Positions 35,683 to 44,741 of a stretch of 64,000 nt of DNA are shown here, in pieces. Location: assembly GCA_900542985.1 (NCBI GenBank), contig UQPQ01000007.1, positions 1-64,000 of the forward strand, written 5' to 3'. Position 1 is the first letter of the stretch. The number at the start of each line of letters is the position of its first letter. The translations under genes and the position numbers were made by a program. The notes beneath the pieces are model-generated. The model did no database searches and had not been told where the DNA came from. It saw only the letters and a program-made list of their open reading frames with translations. This DNA comes from an uncultured Bacteroides sp. (GTDB lineage: Bacteria > Bacteroidota > Bacteroidia > Bacteroidales > Bacteroidaceae).

Positions 35683-36276
35683 TTATTTGTGTTCCTTTTG
35701 CAAAGCCTGCTGATAGCAACATCTGCATAAAGGCTCATATTCTTGTTTTTCTCCTAAAAGCACCCGTTTTTCGTTAGCTACAGTACGGTGCGATACGTAG
35801 GCAAGGTTTCCGCATTTTACGCAGATGGCATGTACTTTGGTCACTTCATCAGCTATGGCACAAAGTGCAGGAATTGGTCCAAACGGTATTCCTTTAAAAT
35901 CCATATCAAGTCCTGCGATGATTACCCGTATTCCTCTATTGGCCAGTTCGTTGCATACGTTTATCAGACCATCGTCGAAGAATTGTGCTTCGTCAATGCC
36001 TACTACGTCTATTTCGGAACTGAACAGGAGTATACTGGCTGAAGAATCTACCGGAGTAGACTGAATGGAGTTGTTGTCGTGTGAAACCACAGCCTGCTCG
36101 GAATATCGGGTATCAATGGCCGGCTTGAATATTTCTACTCTCTGTTTGGCGAAAGTAGCTCGTTTCAAGCGTCGGATAAGCTCTTCTGTTTTGCCGGAAA
36201 ACATGGATCCGCAAATAACTTCGATACGTCCTCTCCGACAGGTTTCCTGTTTGTGATCTTCTGAAAAAACAACCAT
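35683..36276 (-). CDS. tdk: thymidine kinase (type II)
   Basis: Phosphorylates thymidine to dTMP in the salvage pathway, cytoplasmic. 197 aa; Walker A GSMFSGKT at 23-30, Walker B region [12 protein letters not shown], the lasso-loop zinc Cys pairs CVKCG and CRCC, and the thymidine-binding [12 protein letters not shown]. The start at 36276 ([10 protein letters not shown]) is normal for Bacteroides Tdk. An exact TACATTTG -7 box lies at 36310-36317. Confidence 0.96.
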   Translation of the reverse strand: MVVFSEDHKQETCRRGRIEVICGSMFSGKTEELIRRLKRATFAKQRVEIFKPAIDTRYSEQAVVSHDNNSIQSTPVDSSASILLFSSEIDVVGIDEAQFFDDGLINVCNELANRGIRVIIAGLDMDFKGIPFGPIPALCAIADEVTKVHAICVKCGNLAYVSHRTVANEKRVLLGEKQEYEPLCRCCYQQALQKEHK

Positions 36277-36309
36277 ATTGATTTATATTGATATTTATTT
36301 GTATGGTTG

Positions 36310-36317
36310 CAAATGTA
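36310..36317 (-). promoter_or_regulatory. -7 element of tdk promoter
   Basis: TACATTTG on the minus strand, exact consensus, 34 nt from the tdk start. Confidence 0.6.
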
Positions 36318-36412
36318 CGTAAAAAACAAATGTATTTGTGTAATACTGGAAAAGAAAGATACAACTTCTGTTAAATATTGGAATGATGTAGACGGCCAAA
36401 TCAAAAACTTTC

Positions 36413-36420
36413 TATCTTTG
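36413..36420 (+). promoter_or_regulatory. -7 element of rsmI promoter
   Basis: TATCTTTG, exact consensus, 17 nt upstream of the first rsmI ATG. Confidence 0.6.
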
Positions 36421-36437
36421 CTTTATTAACATAAAAA

Positions 36438-37118
36438 ATGTATATGGGAAGACTGTATGTGGTTCCTACTCCGGTGGGTAATCTGGAAGATATGACATTT
36501 CGTGCAATACGTATTTTAAAGGAAGCAGACTTGATACTGGCAGAAGATACACGTACTTCTGGTATTTTGCTGAAGCACTTTGAAATAAAGAATGCAATGA
36601 TGTCTCATCACAAATTTAATGAACATAAAACAGTAGAGGGAATTGTGAACAGACTGAAAGCCGGAGAGACTATAGCTCTGATTTCGGATGCCGGTACACC
36701 GGGAATATCCGATCCAGGCTTTTTGGTGGTGCGTGAATGTGTGAAGAATGGCATTGAGGTACAATGTCTTCCGGGTGCTACGGCTTTTGTGCCGGCATTG
36801 GTATCTTCGGGACTTCCTGATGAACGTTTTTGTTTTGAAGGGTTCTTGCCGCAGAAAAAAGGAAGAATGACTCGTCTCAACGCATTGAAAGAGGAAGTAC
36901 GTACCATGATTTTTTATGAATCTCCCTATCGTCTGTTGAAAACACTGACACAGTTTATGGAGATTTTTGGTGCTGAACGTCAGGTATCAGTATGTCGCGA
37001 GATATCCAAAATACACGAAGAAAGTGTACGGGGAACCTTACAGGAAGTTGTGGCACATTTTACAGCAACGGAACCGCGTGGAGAGATTGTGATTATTTTG
37101 GCAGGTAAAGAAGATTGA
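36438..37118 (+). CDS. rsmI: 16S rRNA (cytidine1402-2'-O)-methyltransferase
   Basis: SAM-dependent 2'-O-methylation of C1402 in the 30S decoding centre. 226 aa of the tetrapyrrole-methylase fold: LYVVPTPVGNLEDMTFRA at the N-terminus, EDTRTSGILLKHF, the SAM loop SDAGTPGISDPGF (about 80) and CLPGATAFVPALVSSGLP (about 105). Two ATGs lie 6 nt apart (36438 and 36444); the second gives the more usual MGRLYVVPTPVG start. It is followed after 27 nt by a lipoprotein gene that probably shares the transcript. Confidence 0.95.
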   Translation: MYMGRLYVVPTPVGNLEDMTFRAIRILKEADLILAEDTRTSGILLKHFEIKNAMMSHHKFNEHKTVEGIVNRLKAGETIALISDAGTPGISDPGFLVVRECVKNGIEVQCLPGATAFVPALVSSGLPDERFCFEGFLPQKKGRMTRLNALKEEVRTMIFYESPYRLLKTLTQFMEIFGAERQVSVCREISKIHEESVRGTLQEVVAHFTATEPRGEIVIILAGKED

Positions 37119-37145
37119 ATTTTAAACTATAAATAATTAAGCTTT

Positions 37146-38000
37146 ATGAAGAAAGTTGTATTTTTAGCATTATGTGGAGCAGCTTTTTTAGCTTCATGTA
37201 ATAGTGGTACACAAAGTAAAGATGCATTGCAGGTTCAAAATGACTCTTTGATGTTGGAACTTGCCAATCGAGATGCAGAACTGGATGAGATTATGGGTTC
37301 GTTCAATGAAATACAGGAAGGATTTCGGGAAATTAACGAAGCTGAAAACCGTGTTGATCTCCAGGGAGGAGCGATTGAAAGCAAATCAAGTGCAGATAAG
37401 ATAAAAGAAGATATTCAGTTTATCAGTCAGAAATTGAAATCCAATCGGGAACAGATTGCCAAACTGGAAGCTCAGTTGAAAAGCAGTGGATATAAATCTG
37501 CTCAGTTGCAGAAAGCGATCAAAAATTTGACTGCTGAACTTGCGGCAAAACAGCGTCAGATTGAAACTTTGCAGGCCGAACTTGCTTCGAAGAATATTCG
37601 TATTGCAGAACTGGATGAGGCTGTAGAAGGATTAAATCAGAATGTGGATGAATTGACAGCTGAGAATGAGGTAAAGACAAAAACTGTAGCAGCACAGGAT
37701 AAAGCTTTGAATGCAGCATGGTATGTATTCGGAACAAAATCAGAATTGAAGGACCAGAAAATTCTGAAGAAGGGTGATGTGTTGAAAGATAAAGAATTCA
37801 ATCAGGAGTACTTCACTCAAATTGATATCCGTACAGAAAAGGAAATTAAATTATTTTCTAAACGCGCTGAGTTGTTGACCTCTCATCCGGCAGGATCATA
37901 TGAATTGGTTAAGGACAATAAAGGTCAGTTGACTTTAAAAATTACTAATCCAAACCAGTTCTGGAGCGTATCCCGTTATTTGGTTATCCAGGTGAAATAA
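37146..38000 (+). CDS. coiled-coil lipoprotein (possibly Cbp1-like)
   Basis: 284 aa with a lipoprotein signal ending LASC (Cys18). Residues about 25-195 form long heptad-rich coiled coils (for example KSNREQIAKLEAQLKSSGYK and IETLQAELASKNIRIAELDE). A compact C-terminal domain of about 85 residues contains AWYVFGTKSELKDQKILKKG and ends NQFWSVSRYLVIQVK. Proteins of this shape in Bacteroides have been compared with the collagen-binding adhesin Cbp1; I cannot confirm that here. No acidic surface-export signal follows the Cys, so a periplasm-facing lipoprotein is equally possible. Confidence 0.75.
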   Translation: MKKVVFLALCGAAFLASCNSGTQSKDALQVQNDSLMLELANRDAELDEIMGSFNEIQEGFREINEAENRVDLQGGAIESKSSADKIKEDIQFISQKLKSNREQIAKLEAQLKSSGYKSAQLQKAIKNLTAELAAKQRQIETLQAELASKNIRIAELDEAVEGLNQNVDELTAENEVKTKTVAAQDKALNAAWYVFGTKSELKDQKILKKGDVLKDKEFNQEYFTQIDIRTEKEIKLFSKRAELLTSHPAGSYELVKDNKGQLTLKITNPNQFWSVSRYLVIQVK

Positions 38001-38029
38001 CTTTTCATCACTATAGTGTTTAAGCAGAT

Positions 38030-38067
38030 CCTCCTGTAACCCTTTTGAGGGTTGCAGGAGGTTTTTT
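38030..38067 (+). terminator. terminator after coiled-coil lipoprotein
   Basis: CCTCCTGtAACCCT pairs with GAGGGTTgCAGGAGG around a short TT loop, then TTTTTT. Confidence 0.88.
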
Positions 38068-38130
38068 GTTATTCAAGCTTCTGTTTGTATTCTCTTGTAC
38101 TACTTGTCACAGCAAAGTCTTTCTTTTCAT

Positions 38131-38249
38131 TTCCTTAAGGTAAGGAATATATCCGATATATTTGTTTTTATCTTTGTTCGGTCCTTACATGGTAAAACTG
38201 CAGTCCTTACCTGAAAAAAATCGAGTTTTTTCAGGTAAGGACTGCAGTT
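38131..38249. repeat. intergenic 22-bp-period palindromic array, family C
   Basis: GTCCTTAC recurs at 38181 and 38203 (22 bp apart). A third unit in the same phase starts at 38225 (GTTTTTTCAGG...ACTGCA). The last two units form a perfect 24-bp hairpin (38196-38219 with 38226-38249, 6-nt loop). A further inverted copy of the word lies in TTCCTT-aaggt-AAGGAA (38131-38147). Unit end ACTGCA and start GTTTTTTCA match the array at 4638-4721. Confidence 0.85.
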
Positions 38250-38267
38250 GTTATTAATGAGGAGTAG

Positions 38268-38492
38268 TTACAAAAATTCATTAATCATACGATTTAATTC
38301 CTCTTGATGAGGATGGTTTTGTATAATTCTTTTTTGAGTATTCCATTGTTCAGGAGATATATAAATATGTGTGGAAAAATACACTTTTCTTTTATCAAGG
38401 TATGCTTCTATCTGTATAAGTGCTTCTCCTTTTTTATTTAATACCTTTTTACGATTATATACAATACGATACTTAATTTTATGCATTGACAT
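38268..38492 (-). pseudogene. truncated tyrosine-integrase, Arm-DNA-binding N-terminus only
   Basis: 74 aa resembling the N-terminal arm-type DNA-binding domain of Bacteroidetes phage/transposon integrases: KIKYRIVYNRKKVLNKKGEA, ALIQIEAYLDKRKVYFST and YISPEQWNTQKRIIQNHPHQ. The core-binding and catalytic (R...HxxR...Y) domains are absent. The frame stops 18 nt before the perfect 24-bp palindrome at 38196-38249. It is most simply a decayed integration scar. The 38493-38633 stretch upstream is AT-rich with no feature seen. Confidence 0.7.
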
Positions 38493-38633
38493 ATCTTTTC
38501 CTCCTTTACATAAGTCTATATTTTATTCAATAAATATTAATTATTTATACTTGTTTCGGTGGTAAAAGTGTTAAAAAGCAGCTTTTTTTGCCATGATTTG
38601 CTTTTAAAATGCAAGATATTTAATTTTTATTAT

Positions 38634-38641
38634 TATTTTTG
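38634..38641 (+). promoter_or_regulatory. -7 element of susC-susD promoter
   Basis: TATTTTTG, exact consensus, followed by CACTCG, the same start-region word as the tRNA-Lys and tRNA-Leu promoters. No TTTG at -33 spacing. The leader is about 55 nt. Confidence 0.6.
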
Positions 38642-38703
38642 CACTCGATTTAGAGTAAAACAATAATTATTAATTGTAAGGTTAAACTTTAAGAGAGATT
38701 TTT

Positions 38704-41700
38704 ATGAAAAGAAAATTGATGCTGTTAATGACCTTCCTGGTGATAGGAATAGGTCTGGTAAACGCACAAGTCTCTAAAGTAACAGGTGTTGTTACTTCTG
38801 AAGAAGACGGTTTACCTATCGTGGGAGCATCTGTATTGGTAAAAGGTACTACTGTTGGTACTGTTACCGATCTGGATGGTAATTTTACATTGACTAATGT
38901 GCCAAGTTCAGCAAAAACTTTGGTGGTTTCATTTATCGGTTTGCAGACTCAAGAGCTTGAAATCAAGCCTATTATGAAAGTTGTTTTGAAGTCTGATAGT
39001 GAAATGCTGGACGAAGTAATGGTTGTGGCTTACGGAACAGCAAAGAAATCATCTTTCACTGGTTCTGCTTCTACTATCAAGGCTGAACAGATTACTTCAG
39101 GTTCTAAAGAATCTTTGGATAAGGCTTTCTCTGGTAAAATGGCTGGTGTACGTGTAGCTTCTGCTACTGGTGACCCGGGTTCTATGGGTGAAATGAATAT
39201 CCGTGGTGTAGGTTCTATCAATGGTTCTAAGACTCCGCTGTATGTAATCGACGGTGTGGTTATGAAATCAGATGGTGATATGAACTATTACGGAAAGTCT
39301 CAGAGTGTATTGAGTACTTTGAATCCTGATGATATTGAAAGCATGACAGTGTTGAAAGATGCTGCTGCTGCTTCTCTGTACGGTTCACGTGCAGCGAACG
39401 GTGTGGTTATCATTACTACAAAGAGTGGTAAGGAAGGTAAGACCCGTGTTTCTTACAACGGTGAAGTGGGATGGAACAAGATGGCTGTTGACCAGTATAA
39501 TATGATGAGTGCTTCAGATTATATCGCATATGCTCGTGAATCTTTGGCCAACTATTACTTGATTGATCATGGAAACGGAACTCCGGTAGCTTCTAATAAG
39601 GAAGAAGCTTACAAGTTTGCTGACACTGCAGCTGGGGATATTTCTAAATATCCAGGTATGTCTGATTTTGTAAATGACGTTTCTGGTAATACCAATACAA
39701 ACTGGAAAGATGAAATTTACCGTACAGCAGTCACTCAGAATCATCAGGTTTCATTGAACGGTGGTAATCAGAATACTAAATTCTATGCCGGAGTTGGTTA
39801 CAACAAGAGCGAAGGTATTGTGTTGGGAAGTGATTTCCAGCGTATCTCTGCCCGTGTAAACGTAGACCAGAAAATCAATAACTGGGCTGATTTCTCTGTA
39901 AAACAGATGATTGCTTCTACTACACAGAACGGTTTCCGTGATCAGAATGACCAGGCTCAAGGTTTGGGTACAAGTTCTCCGCTTGGTATCCTGTTCGCTT
40001 TGGATCCAACTGCTCCAGTAAAGAATGAAGACGGTACATACAATGCAAATGCTGGTTATGGCCAGGTAAGCAACCCTCACCTGATGTTGGGTGGTAAGGA
40101 TAGCGATACTGCTATGGAATGGATCCAGAGTAAGATGTTCCGTAGCTTGACCAATGCCGAACTGGGCTTACATTTCCTGGATAAGATTTTCTTCAAATCT
40201 ATCTTCGGATACGATTATATCGACAACAAACACTTCGAATATTGGGACCGTGACGGTGTGAACGGTGCTTCTGTCGGAGGTATGGGTTCTCGTTACACAT
40301 TCCAGAACTCAACCTTGACAAGTTCAAATACATTGACTTATACAGATACTTTCAATGATGTACATAACTTGTCAGTAATGGCCGGTTTTGAGTTGGAAGA
40401 CCAAAACTTGCTGCAGATTATTACTGTTGCTAAAAACTATTCAAATCATTTGCCTGAATTGTCAAACGGACAGCCTGATGCAGCTTCAAGTTATGATTAT
40501 GGTTCTGCAATGATGTCTTACTTTGGTAATGTAAACTATAACTACCATGACAAATACTACTTGTCAGCTTCATTCCGTCGTGACGGTTCTTCTCGCTTGA
40601 GTAAGGACAACCGTTGGGCTAACTTCTGGTCTGTATCCGGTGCGTGGCGCTTGAGCAAGGAAGGCTTCATGGAAGATATGCCGTTGTTTACAGACTTTAA
40701 AGTAAAAGCTTCTTACGGTACAAACGGTAACTTGCCTACTGACTATTATGGTTACATGGACCTTTATGCAGGTTCTGGATATGGAAATAATCCAGCTATT
40801 TACTGGGCACAGTTGGCAAACAGCGAACTGACTTGGGAAAAATCAAAGAACTTGAACGTTGGTTTCGAATGGAACATGTTCGGTAAGGTAACTTTGTCTG
40901 CTGAATATTATCTGAAGAATACAACTGACTTGCTGTTCCAGGTTCCGACTGCCTTTGAAACAGGATTCTCTGACCGTTGGGATAACTTGGGTAAATTGAA
41001 GAACGACGGTGTGGAAATTGAAGTGAATTCACAGAACATTACTACAAAAGACTTCTCATGGACAACTAACTTTAACTTGACTTATCAGCAGGGTATTATT
41101 AAAGAATTGCCGGAAGGTAAGGACATTCAGTACGGTGATGGTCAAATGTACATCCACCGCGAAGGGGAATCAATGTATTCATTCTATTTGCCGGAATGGG
41201 CAGGTGTAAACCCTGACAATGGTGATGGTCTGTGGTATGTGGATCCGGAAGATCACTCCAAGGGTACAACCAATGATTACAGTAAAGCTGGATGGGGTAT
41301 TGTAGGTAAGGCATTGCCTGATGTAATGGGTGGTTTGACTAATACATTCACCTACAAGGATTTTGACTTGTCGTTCCTGATTTCTTATCAGTTCGGTGGT
41401 GACATGTTCGACTATCCGGGTTACTTTACTCATAATGACGGTTTCCGTTTAGGAAAAACTGTTCCTGAAGCAGATGCTGCTGATTATTGGACTAAACCGG
41501 GTGATAATGCCGCTAATCCGAAACCGGTTTATCAGAATGGACAACGCCCTGACCGTTTCTCAAGCCGTCAGGTTAAATCAACAGACAATATCCGTTTGCG
41601 TGAATTTACTGTAGGATACAACATTCCGGTGAAGAAATACATCAATCGTCTGAGAGTGTACTTCCGTGCCAACAATCCGTTCCTGATCTGGGCGAAGACT

Positions 41701-41796
41701 GATAATGTTGATCCGGATGTAGCAATCAACGGTTACCGTCAGGTAGATACTCCACAGTTGAAGAGCTGTGTATTTGGTGTAAACTTAGAATTCTAA
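38704..41796 (+). CDS. SusC/RagA-family TonB-dependent outer-membrane transporter
   Basis: 1030 aa. Signal peptide (cleavage after VNA, about 21), carboxypeptidase-regulatory-like domain at about 25-100 (GLPIVGASVLVKGTTVGTVT), TonB-box region DEVMVVAYGTAKKSSFTGS, plug domain with VRGV-type GEMNIRGVGSINGSKTPLYV and ANGVVIITTKSG, then a 22-strand-type barrel ending CVFGVNLEF. It imports a ligand captured by the SusD-like lipoprotein encoded 21 nt downstream. No hybrid two-component system, ECF sigma/anti-sigma pair, glycoside hydrolase or peptidase adjoins it, so the substrate cannot be deduced. Confidence 0.95.
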   Translation: MKRKLMLLMTFLVIGIGLVNAQVSKVTGVVTSEEDGLPIVGASVLVKGTTVGTVTDLDGNFTLTNVPSSAKTLVVSFIGLQTQELEIKPIMKVVLKSDSEMLDEVMVVAYGTAKKSSFTGSASTIKAEQITSGSKESLDKAFSGKMAGVRVASATGDPGSMGEMNIRGVGSINGSKTPLYVIDGVVMKSDGDMNYYGKSQSVLSTLNPDDIESMTVLKDAAAASLYGSRAANGVVIITTKSGKEGKTRVSYNGEVGWNKMAVDQYNMMSASDYIAYARESLANYYLIDHGNGTPVASNKEEAYKFADTAAGDISKYPGMSDFVNDVSGNTNTNWKDEIYRTAVTQNHQVSLNGGNQNTKFYAGVGYNKSEGIVLGSDFQRISARVNVDQKINNWADFSVKQMIASTTQNGFRDQNDQAQGLGTSSPLGILFALDPTAPVKNEDGTYNANAGYGQVSNPHLMLGGKDSDTAMEWIQSKMFRSLTNAELGLHFLDKIFFKSIFGYDYIDNKHFEYWDRDGVNGASVGGMGSRYTFQNSTLTSSNTLTYTDTFNDVHNLSVMAGFELEDQNLLQIITVAKNYSNHLPELSNGQPDAASSYDYGSAMMSYFGNVNYNYHDKYYLSASFRRDGSSRLSKDNRWANFWSVSGAWRLSKEGFMEDMPLFTDFKVKASYGTNGNLPTDYYGYMDLYAGSGYGNNPAIYWAQLANSELTWEKSKNLNVGFEWNMFGKVTLSAEYYLKNTTDLLFQVPTAFETGFSDRWDNLGKLKNDGVEIEVNSQNITTKDFSWTTNFNLTYQQGIIKELPEGKDIQYGDGQMYIHREGESMYSFYLPEWAGVNPDNGDGLWYVDPEDHSKGTTNDYSKAGWGIVGKALPDVMGGLTNTFTYKDFDLSFLISYQFGGDMFDYPGYFTHNDGFRLGKTVPEADAADYWTKPGDNAANPKPVYQNGQRPDRFSSRQVKSTDNIRLREFTVGYNIPVKKYINRLRVYFRANNPFLIWAKTDNVDPDVAINGYRQVDTPQLKSCVFGVNLEF

Positions 41797-41817
41797 TCTT
41801 AAACTTGTTCAGAAATT

Positions 41818-43275
41818 ATGAAATTAAAATATATAGCAGCATTTGCGTTTGCAGTGGCATTGGCTTCTTGCGATATACTGGATAAGGAGCCTTCTGATTC
41901 TTGGGATTCAGGCTCTGCAATTCAGACTGTGGACGACTTGAAATATGCCGTTAACGGTGTGTATGAAACTCAGACTGGTAATGTGAGCCAGTTTGGTAAC
42001 TATACAGGTGATTTTGGCTTGTTTGCTGATTTGAAAGGTAGTGACTATAAGTGTGTAGGAGGAAATAATATGGCTACTGAAATTTCAAGATATATGGCCA
42101 CTTCTACATCTAATCTGCCAGAAGCAATTTATAAATTGTTTTATAAGTCAATTGCTCGTGCAAATAAGATTATCGAGCAGACTAAAGCAGCTGGACTTAC
42201 CGGTGATGAAGTGAATGCATATTTGGGCGAACTTTATGCTTTGCGTGCTTTGTTTCATTTCGATTTGGCTCGTGTATATGCACAACTTCCTACTGTAGCA
42301 AGCAGTATGGATAATATGGGTATTGTATTGGCTACAAAAACTCTTGATTATACGTTTGTACCTGAACGTGCTACTTTGAAGCAGACTTACGAAACCATTT
42401 TGGCTGATGTAGATGAAGCCATAAAACTGATGGAGCCTGTTGAAAGGACACACGATAAGAATAGTACAACTGGTCATATGAACTATTGGGCAGCTTTGGC
42501 TTTGCGTGCTCGTGTCAACCTGTATTTGGATAATGTAAATGTAAACGGTACTACTGAGCATAATAAATTGGCTTTGGCTGATGCTAAGAAAATCATTGAA
42601 GAAGGTCCGTATTCATTGTACAAATATGCAGACTATACTTCTGTATGGGCTAAAGAATTTACAGACGAAAGTATTTTTGAATTCCAGACAACTTCTCAGT
42701 ATAACCCACAGCGTAATTCGTTGGGATATTATACAGATCCGACAGGTTATGCAGAAGCAGGTATGAGTGATTCATTTGTGGATAATTTTGTGAAAAATCC
42801 GGATTATGCGAAGGATATTCGTGTGAGCACAGGTATGATTAAAGAAGAAAGTGATGGTCCTTACAACAAGGCTTTCTATACTCAGAAATATCCGGGTCGT
42901 GATGGTCAGATTTACGTAAACAATGCAAAAGTATTCCGTTTGTCTGAAATGTATTTGATTGCTGCAGAAGCTGCATGGAAAACTAATGATAAAACAGCTG
43001 CTGCCAAATATATTGATGATTTGCGCAAGGAACGTATTGCAGACTATGTAGCAGGTTCTACTACCAGTGTAACTTTGGATGATATCTTGACAGAACGTCG
43101 TCTGGAGTTGAATGGTGAAGGACATATGGCATGGGATATGTGGCGTAATAAAAAAGCTGTAAACAATGCATGGGCTGGAGAAATCTTGCCGGATGCTTAT
43201 AATGCTGTATTCCCAATCCCACAAGCTAATATCAATACTTCTCACGGAGCATTGAAACAGAATCCTGGATTCTAA
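41818..43275 (+). CDS. SusD/RagB-family nutrient-binding outer-membrane lipoprotein
   Basis: 485 aa, surface-exposed lid and binding partner of SusC. Lipoprotein signal ends LASC (Cys18), followed by the acidic DILDKEPSD, compatible with surface export. The SusD tetratricopeptide-like helices (ARANKIIEQTKAAGLTGDEV, LGELYALRALFHFDLARVYA) and the C-terminal RagB/SusD motifs (LTERRLELNGEGHMAWDMWR, FPIPQANINTS) are intact. It is in an operon with susC and ends in a strong terminator. Confidence 0.95.
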   Translation: MKLKYIAAFAFAVALASCDILDKEPSDSWDSGSAIQTVDDLKYAVNGVYETQTGNVSQFGNYTGDFGLFADLKGSDYKCVGGNNMATEISRYMATSTSNLPEAIYKLFYKSIARANKIIEQTKAAGLTGDEVNAYLGELYALRALFHFDLARVYAQLPTVASSMDNMGIVLATKTLDYTFVPERATLKQTYETILADVDEAIKLMEPVERTHDKNSTTGHMNYWAALALRARVNLYLDNVNVNGTTEHNKLALADAKKIIEEGPYSLYKYADYTSVWAKEFTDESIFEFQTTSQYNPQRNSLGYYTDPTGYAEAGMSDSFVDNFVKNPDYAKDIRVSTGMIKEESDGPYNKAFYTQKYPGRDGQIYVNNAKVFRLSEMYLIAAEAAWKTNDKTAAAKYIDDLRKERIADYVAGSTTSVTLDDILTERRLELNGEGHMAWDMWRNKKAVNNAWAGEILPDAYNAVFPIPQANINTSHGALKQNPGF

Positions 43276-43300
43276 TAGAATAGGGGATTAATAATATAGG

Positions 43301-43357
43301 AGGAGTTAAAGCAGTTGGAGTTGAAAAATACTCTGACTACTTTAACTCCTTTTTTTA
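43301..43357 (+). terminator. terminator of susC-susD
   Basis: AGGAGTTAAAGcAGT (43301-43315) pairs with ACTaCTTTAACTCCT (43336-43350), followed by seven T residues. Confidence 0.9.
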
Positions 43358-43377
43358 TACCTCATACAGGAGGAAAT

Positions 43378-43421
43378 GTTACTTATACAGTAAGTCGTCG
43401 ATACAAGTAACGTTTGATGAT
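43378..43421. repeat. intergenic 22-bp-period array, family B (2 units, inverted)
   Basis: Unit 1 begins GTTACTTATAC at 43378 and unit 2 begins GATACAAGTAAC at 43400, exactly 22 bp later; the two words are inverted relative to each other (one mismatch). The same pair of words in the same order and spacing begins the longer array at 55380. Confidence 0.65.
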
Positions 43422-43439
43422 TGTATAAAGAAAAAATTA

Positions 43440-43447
43440 TATCTTTG
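43440..43447 (+). promoter_or_regulatory. -7 element of hflX promoter
   Basis: TATCTTTG, exact consensus, 26 nt before the start codon. Confidence 0.6.
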
Positions 43448-43473
43448 CAAGACAAAGAAATACAAGAAACTGA

Positions 43474-44727
43474 ATGAAAGAATTTGTGATATCAGAAGCA
43501 CAGACCGAGAAGGCTGTGTTGGTTGGTTTGATTACTCAAACCCAAAATGAACGTAAAACAAATGAATATCTGGACGAACTGGCTTTTCTTGCAGAAACAG
43601 CCGGAGCGGAGGTTGTGAAGCGTTTTACTCAAAAGTTGGATACCCCCAGTTCTGTAACTTATGTGGGAAAAGGTAAATTGCAGGAAATAAAAGAATATCT
43701 GCTTGCTCAGGAAGAGGAAGAAAATGAAATTGGTATGGTGATTTTCGATGATGAGTTATCTGCCAAGCAGATTAGAAACATCGAAAATGAATTGAAAGTA
43801 AAGATACTGGATCGTACTTCATTGATTCTGGATATATTTGCCATGCGTGCGCAGACTGCCAATGCCAAGACACAGGTAGAACTGGCACAATATAAATATA
43901 TGTTGCCTCGTTTGCAGCGTTTGTGGACCCACTTGGAACGTCAGGGAGGTGGTTCCGGTGCAGGTGGAGGTAAAGGTTCGGTAGGTTTGCGTGGTCCGGG
44001 TGAAACTCAGCTGGAAATGGACCGTCGTATTATCTTGAACCGTATGTCTCTTCTCAAACAACGCTTGGCAGAGATTGATACGCAGAAGTCTACGCAAAGA
44101 AAGAATCGCGGACGCATGATTCGTGTAGCTTTAGTGGGCTATACAAACGTGGGAAAATCTACACTGATGAATCTGATGGCAAAAAGTGAGGTCTTTGCAG
44201 AAAATAAGCTTTTTGCTACGCTCGATACTACAGTCAGAAAAGTGATTATTGAAAACTTGCCTTTCTTGCTCTCCGATACAGTAGGATTTATCCGTAAACT
44301 TCCAACAGATTTGGTAGAATCATTCAAGTCGACATTGGATGAAGTGCGTGAGGCTGATTTGCTTTTGCATGTAGTTGATATTTCTCATCCGGATTTCGAA
44401 GAGCAGATTCAGGTGGTGGACAAGACAATTGCTGATCTTGGGGCAGGAGGTAAGCCGACTATGATTGTCTTCAATAAAATTGATGCATACACGTATGTGG
44501 AAAAAGCAGAAGATGATTTGACTCCGAAAACGAAGGAAAACATCACTTTGGAAGAACTGATGAATACCTGGATGGCGAGAATGAATGATAACTGTATCTT
44601 TATTTCAGCTCGTAATAAAACAAATATTGAAGAATTGAGAAATATTCTTTATAAGAAAGTCCGTGAACTCCATGTACAGAAGTACCCTTACAATGACTTT
44701 CTTTACCAAACGTACGACGAAGAATAA
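43474..44727 (+). CDS. hflX: GTPase HflX
   Basis: Ribosome-associated GTPase that splits stalled 70S ribosomes, cytoplasmic. 417 aa. N-terminal HflX domain (about 1-190) with TPSSVTYVGKGKLQEIKEYL and a Gly-rich linker GGGSGAGGGKGSVGLRGPGE. G-domain: G1 GYTNVGKST (222-230), G3 DTVGFIRKLP, G4 NKID. The family-typical LPTDLVESFKSTLDEVREAD follows G3. It is 14 nt upstream of the thioredoxin-like gene and probably co-transcribed. Confidence 0.95.
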   Translation: MKEFVISEAQTEKAVLVGLITQTQNERKTNEYLDELAFLAETAGAEVVKRFTQKLDTPSSVTYVGKGKLQEIKEYLLAQEEEENEIGMVIFDDELSAKQIRNIENELKVKILDRTSLILDIFAMRAQTANAKTQVELAQYKYMLPRLQRLWTHLERQGGGSGAGGGKGSVGLRGPGETQLEMDRRIILNRMSLLKQRLAEIDTQKSTQRKNRGRMIRVALVGYTNVGKSTLMNLMAKSEVFAENKLFATLDTTVRKVIIENLPFLLSDTVGFIRKLPTDLVESFKSTLDEVREADLLLHVVDISHPDFEEQIQVVDKTIADLGAGGKPTMIVFNKIDAYTYVEKAEDDLTPKTKENITLEELMNTWMARMNDNCIFISARNKTNIEELRNILYKKVRELHVQKYPYNDFLYQTYDEE

Positions 44728-44741
44728 TTGTGTTTAAAGTT

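Noticed and set aside
38181-38249. Ordinary rho-independent terminator
   Set aside because: The coiled-coil lipoprotein gene already has one at 38030-38067; arm perfection, 22-bp units and similarity to 4638-4721 point to a repeat element.
38268-43300. Complete integrative element carrying susC-susD
   Set aside because: Only an integrase fragment is present; no mobilisation, excision or attachment-site repeats were seen.
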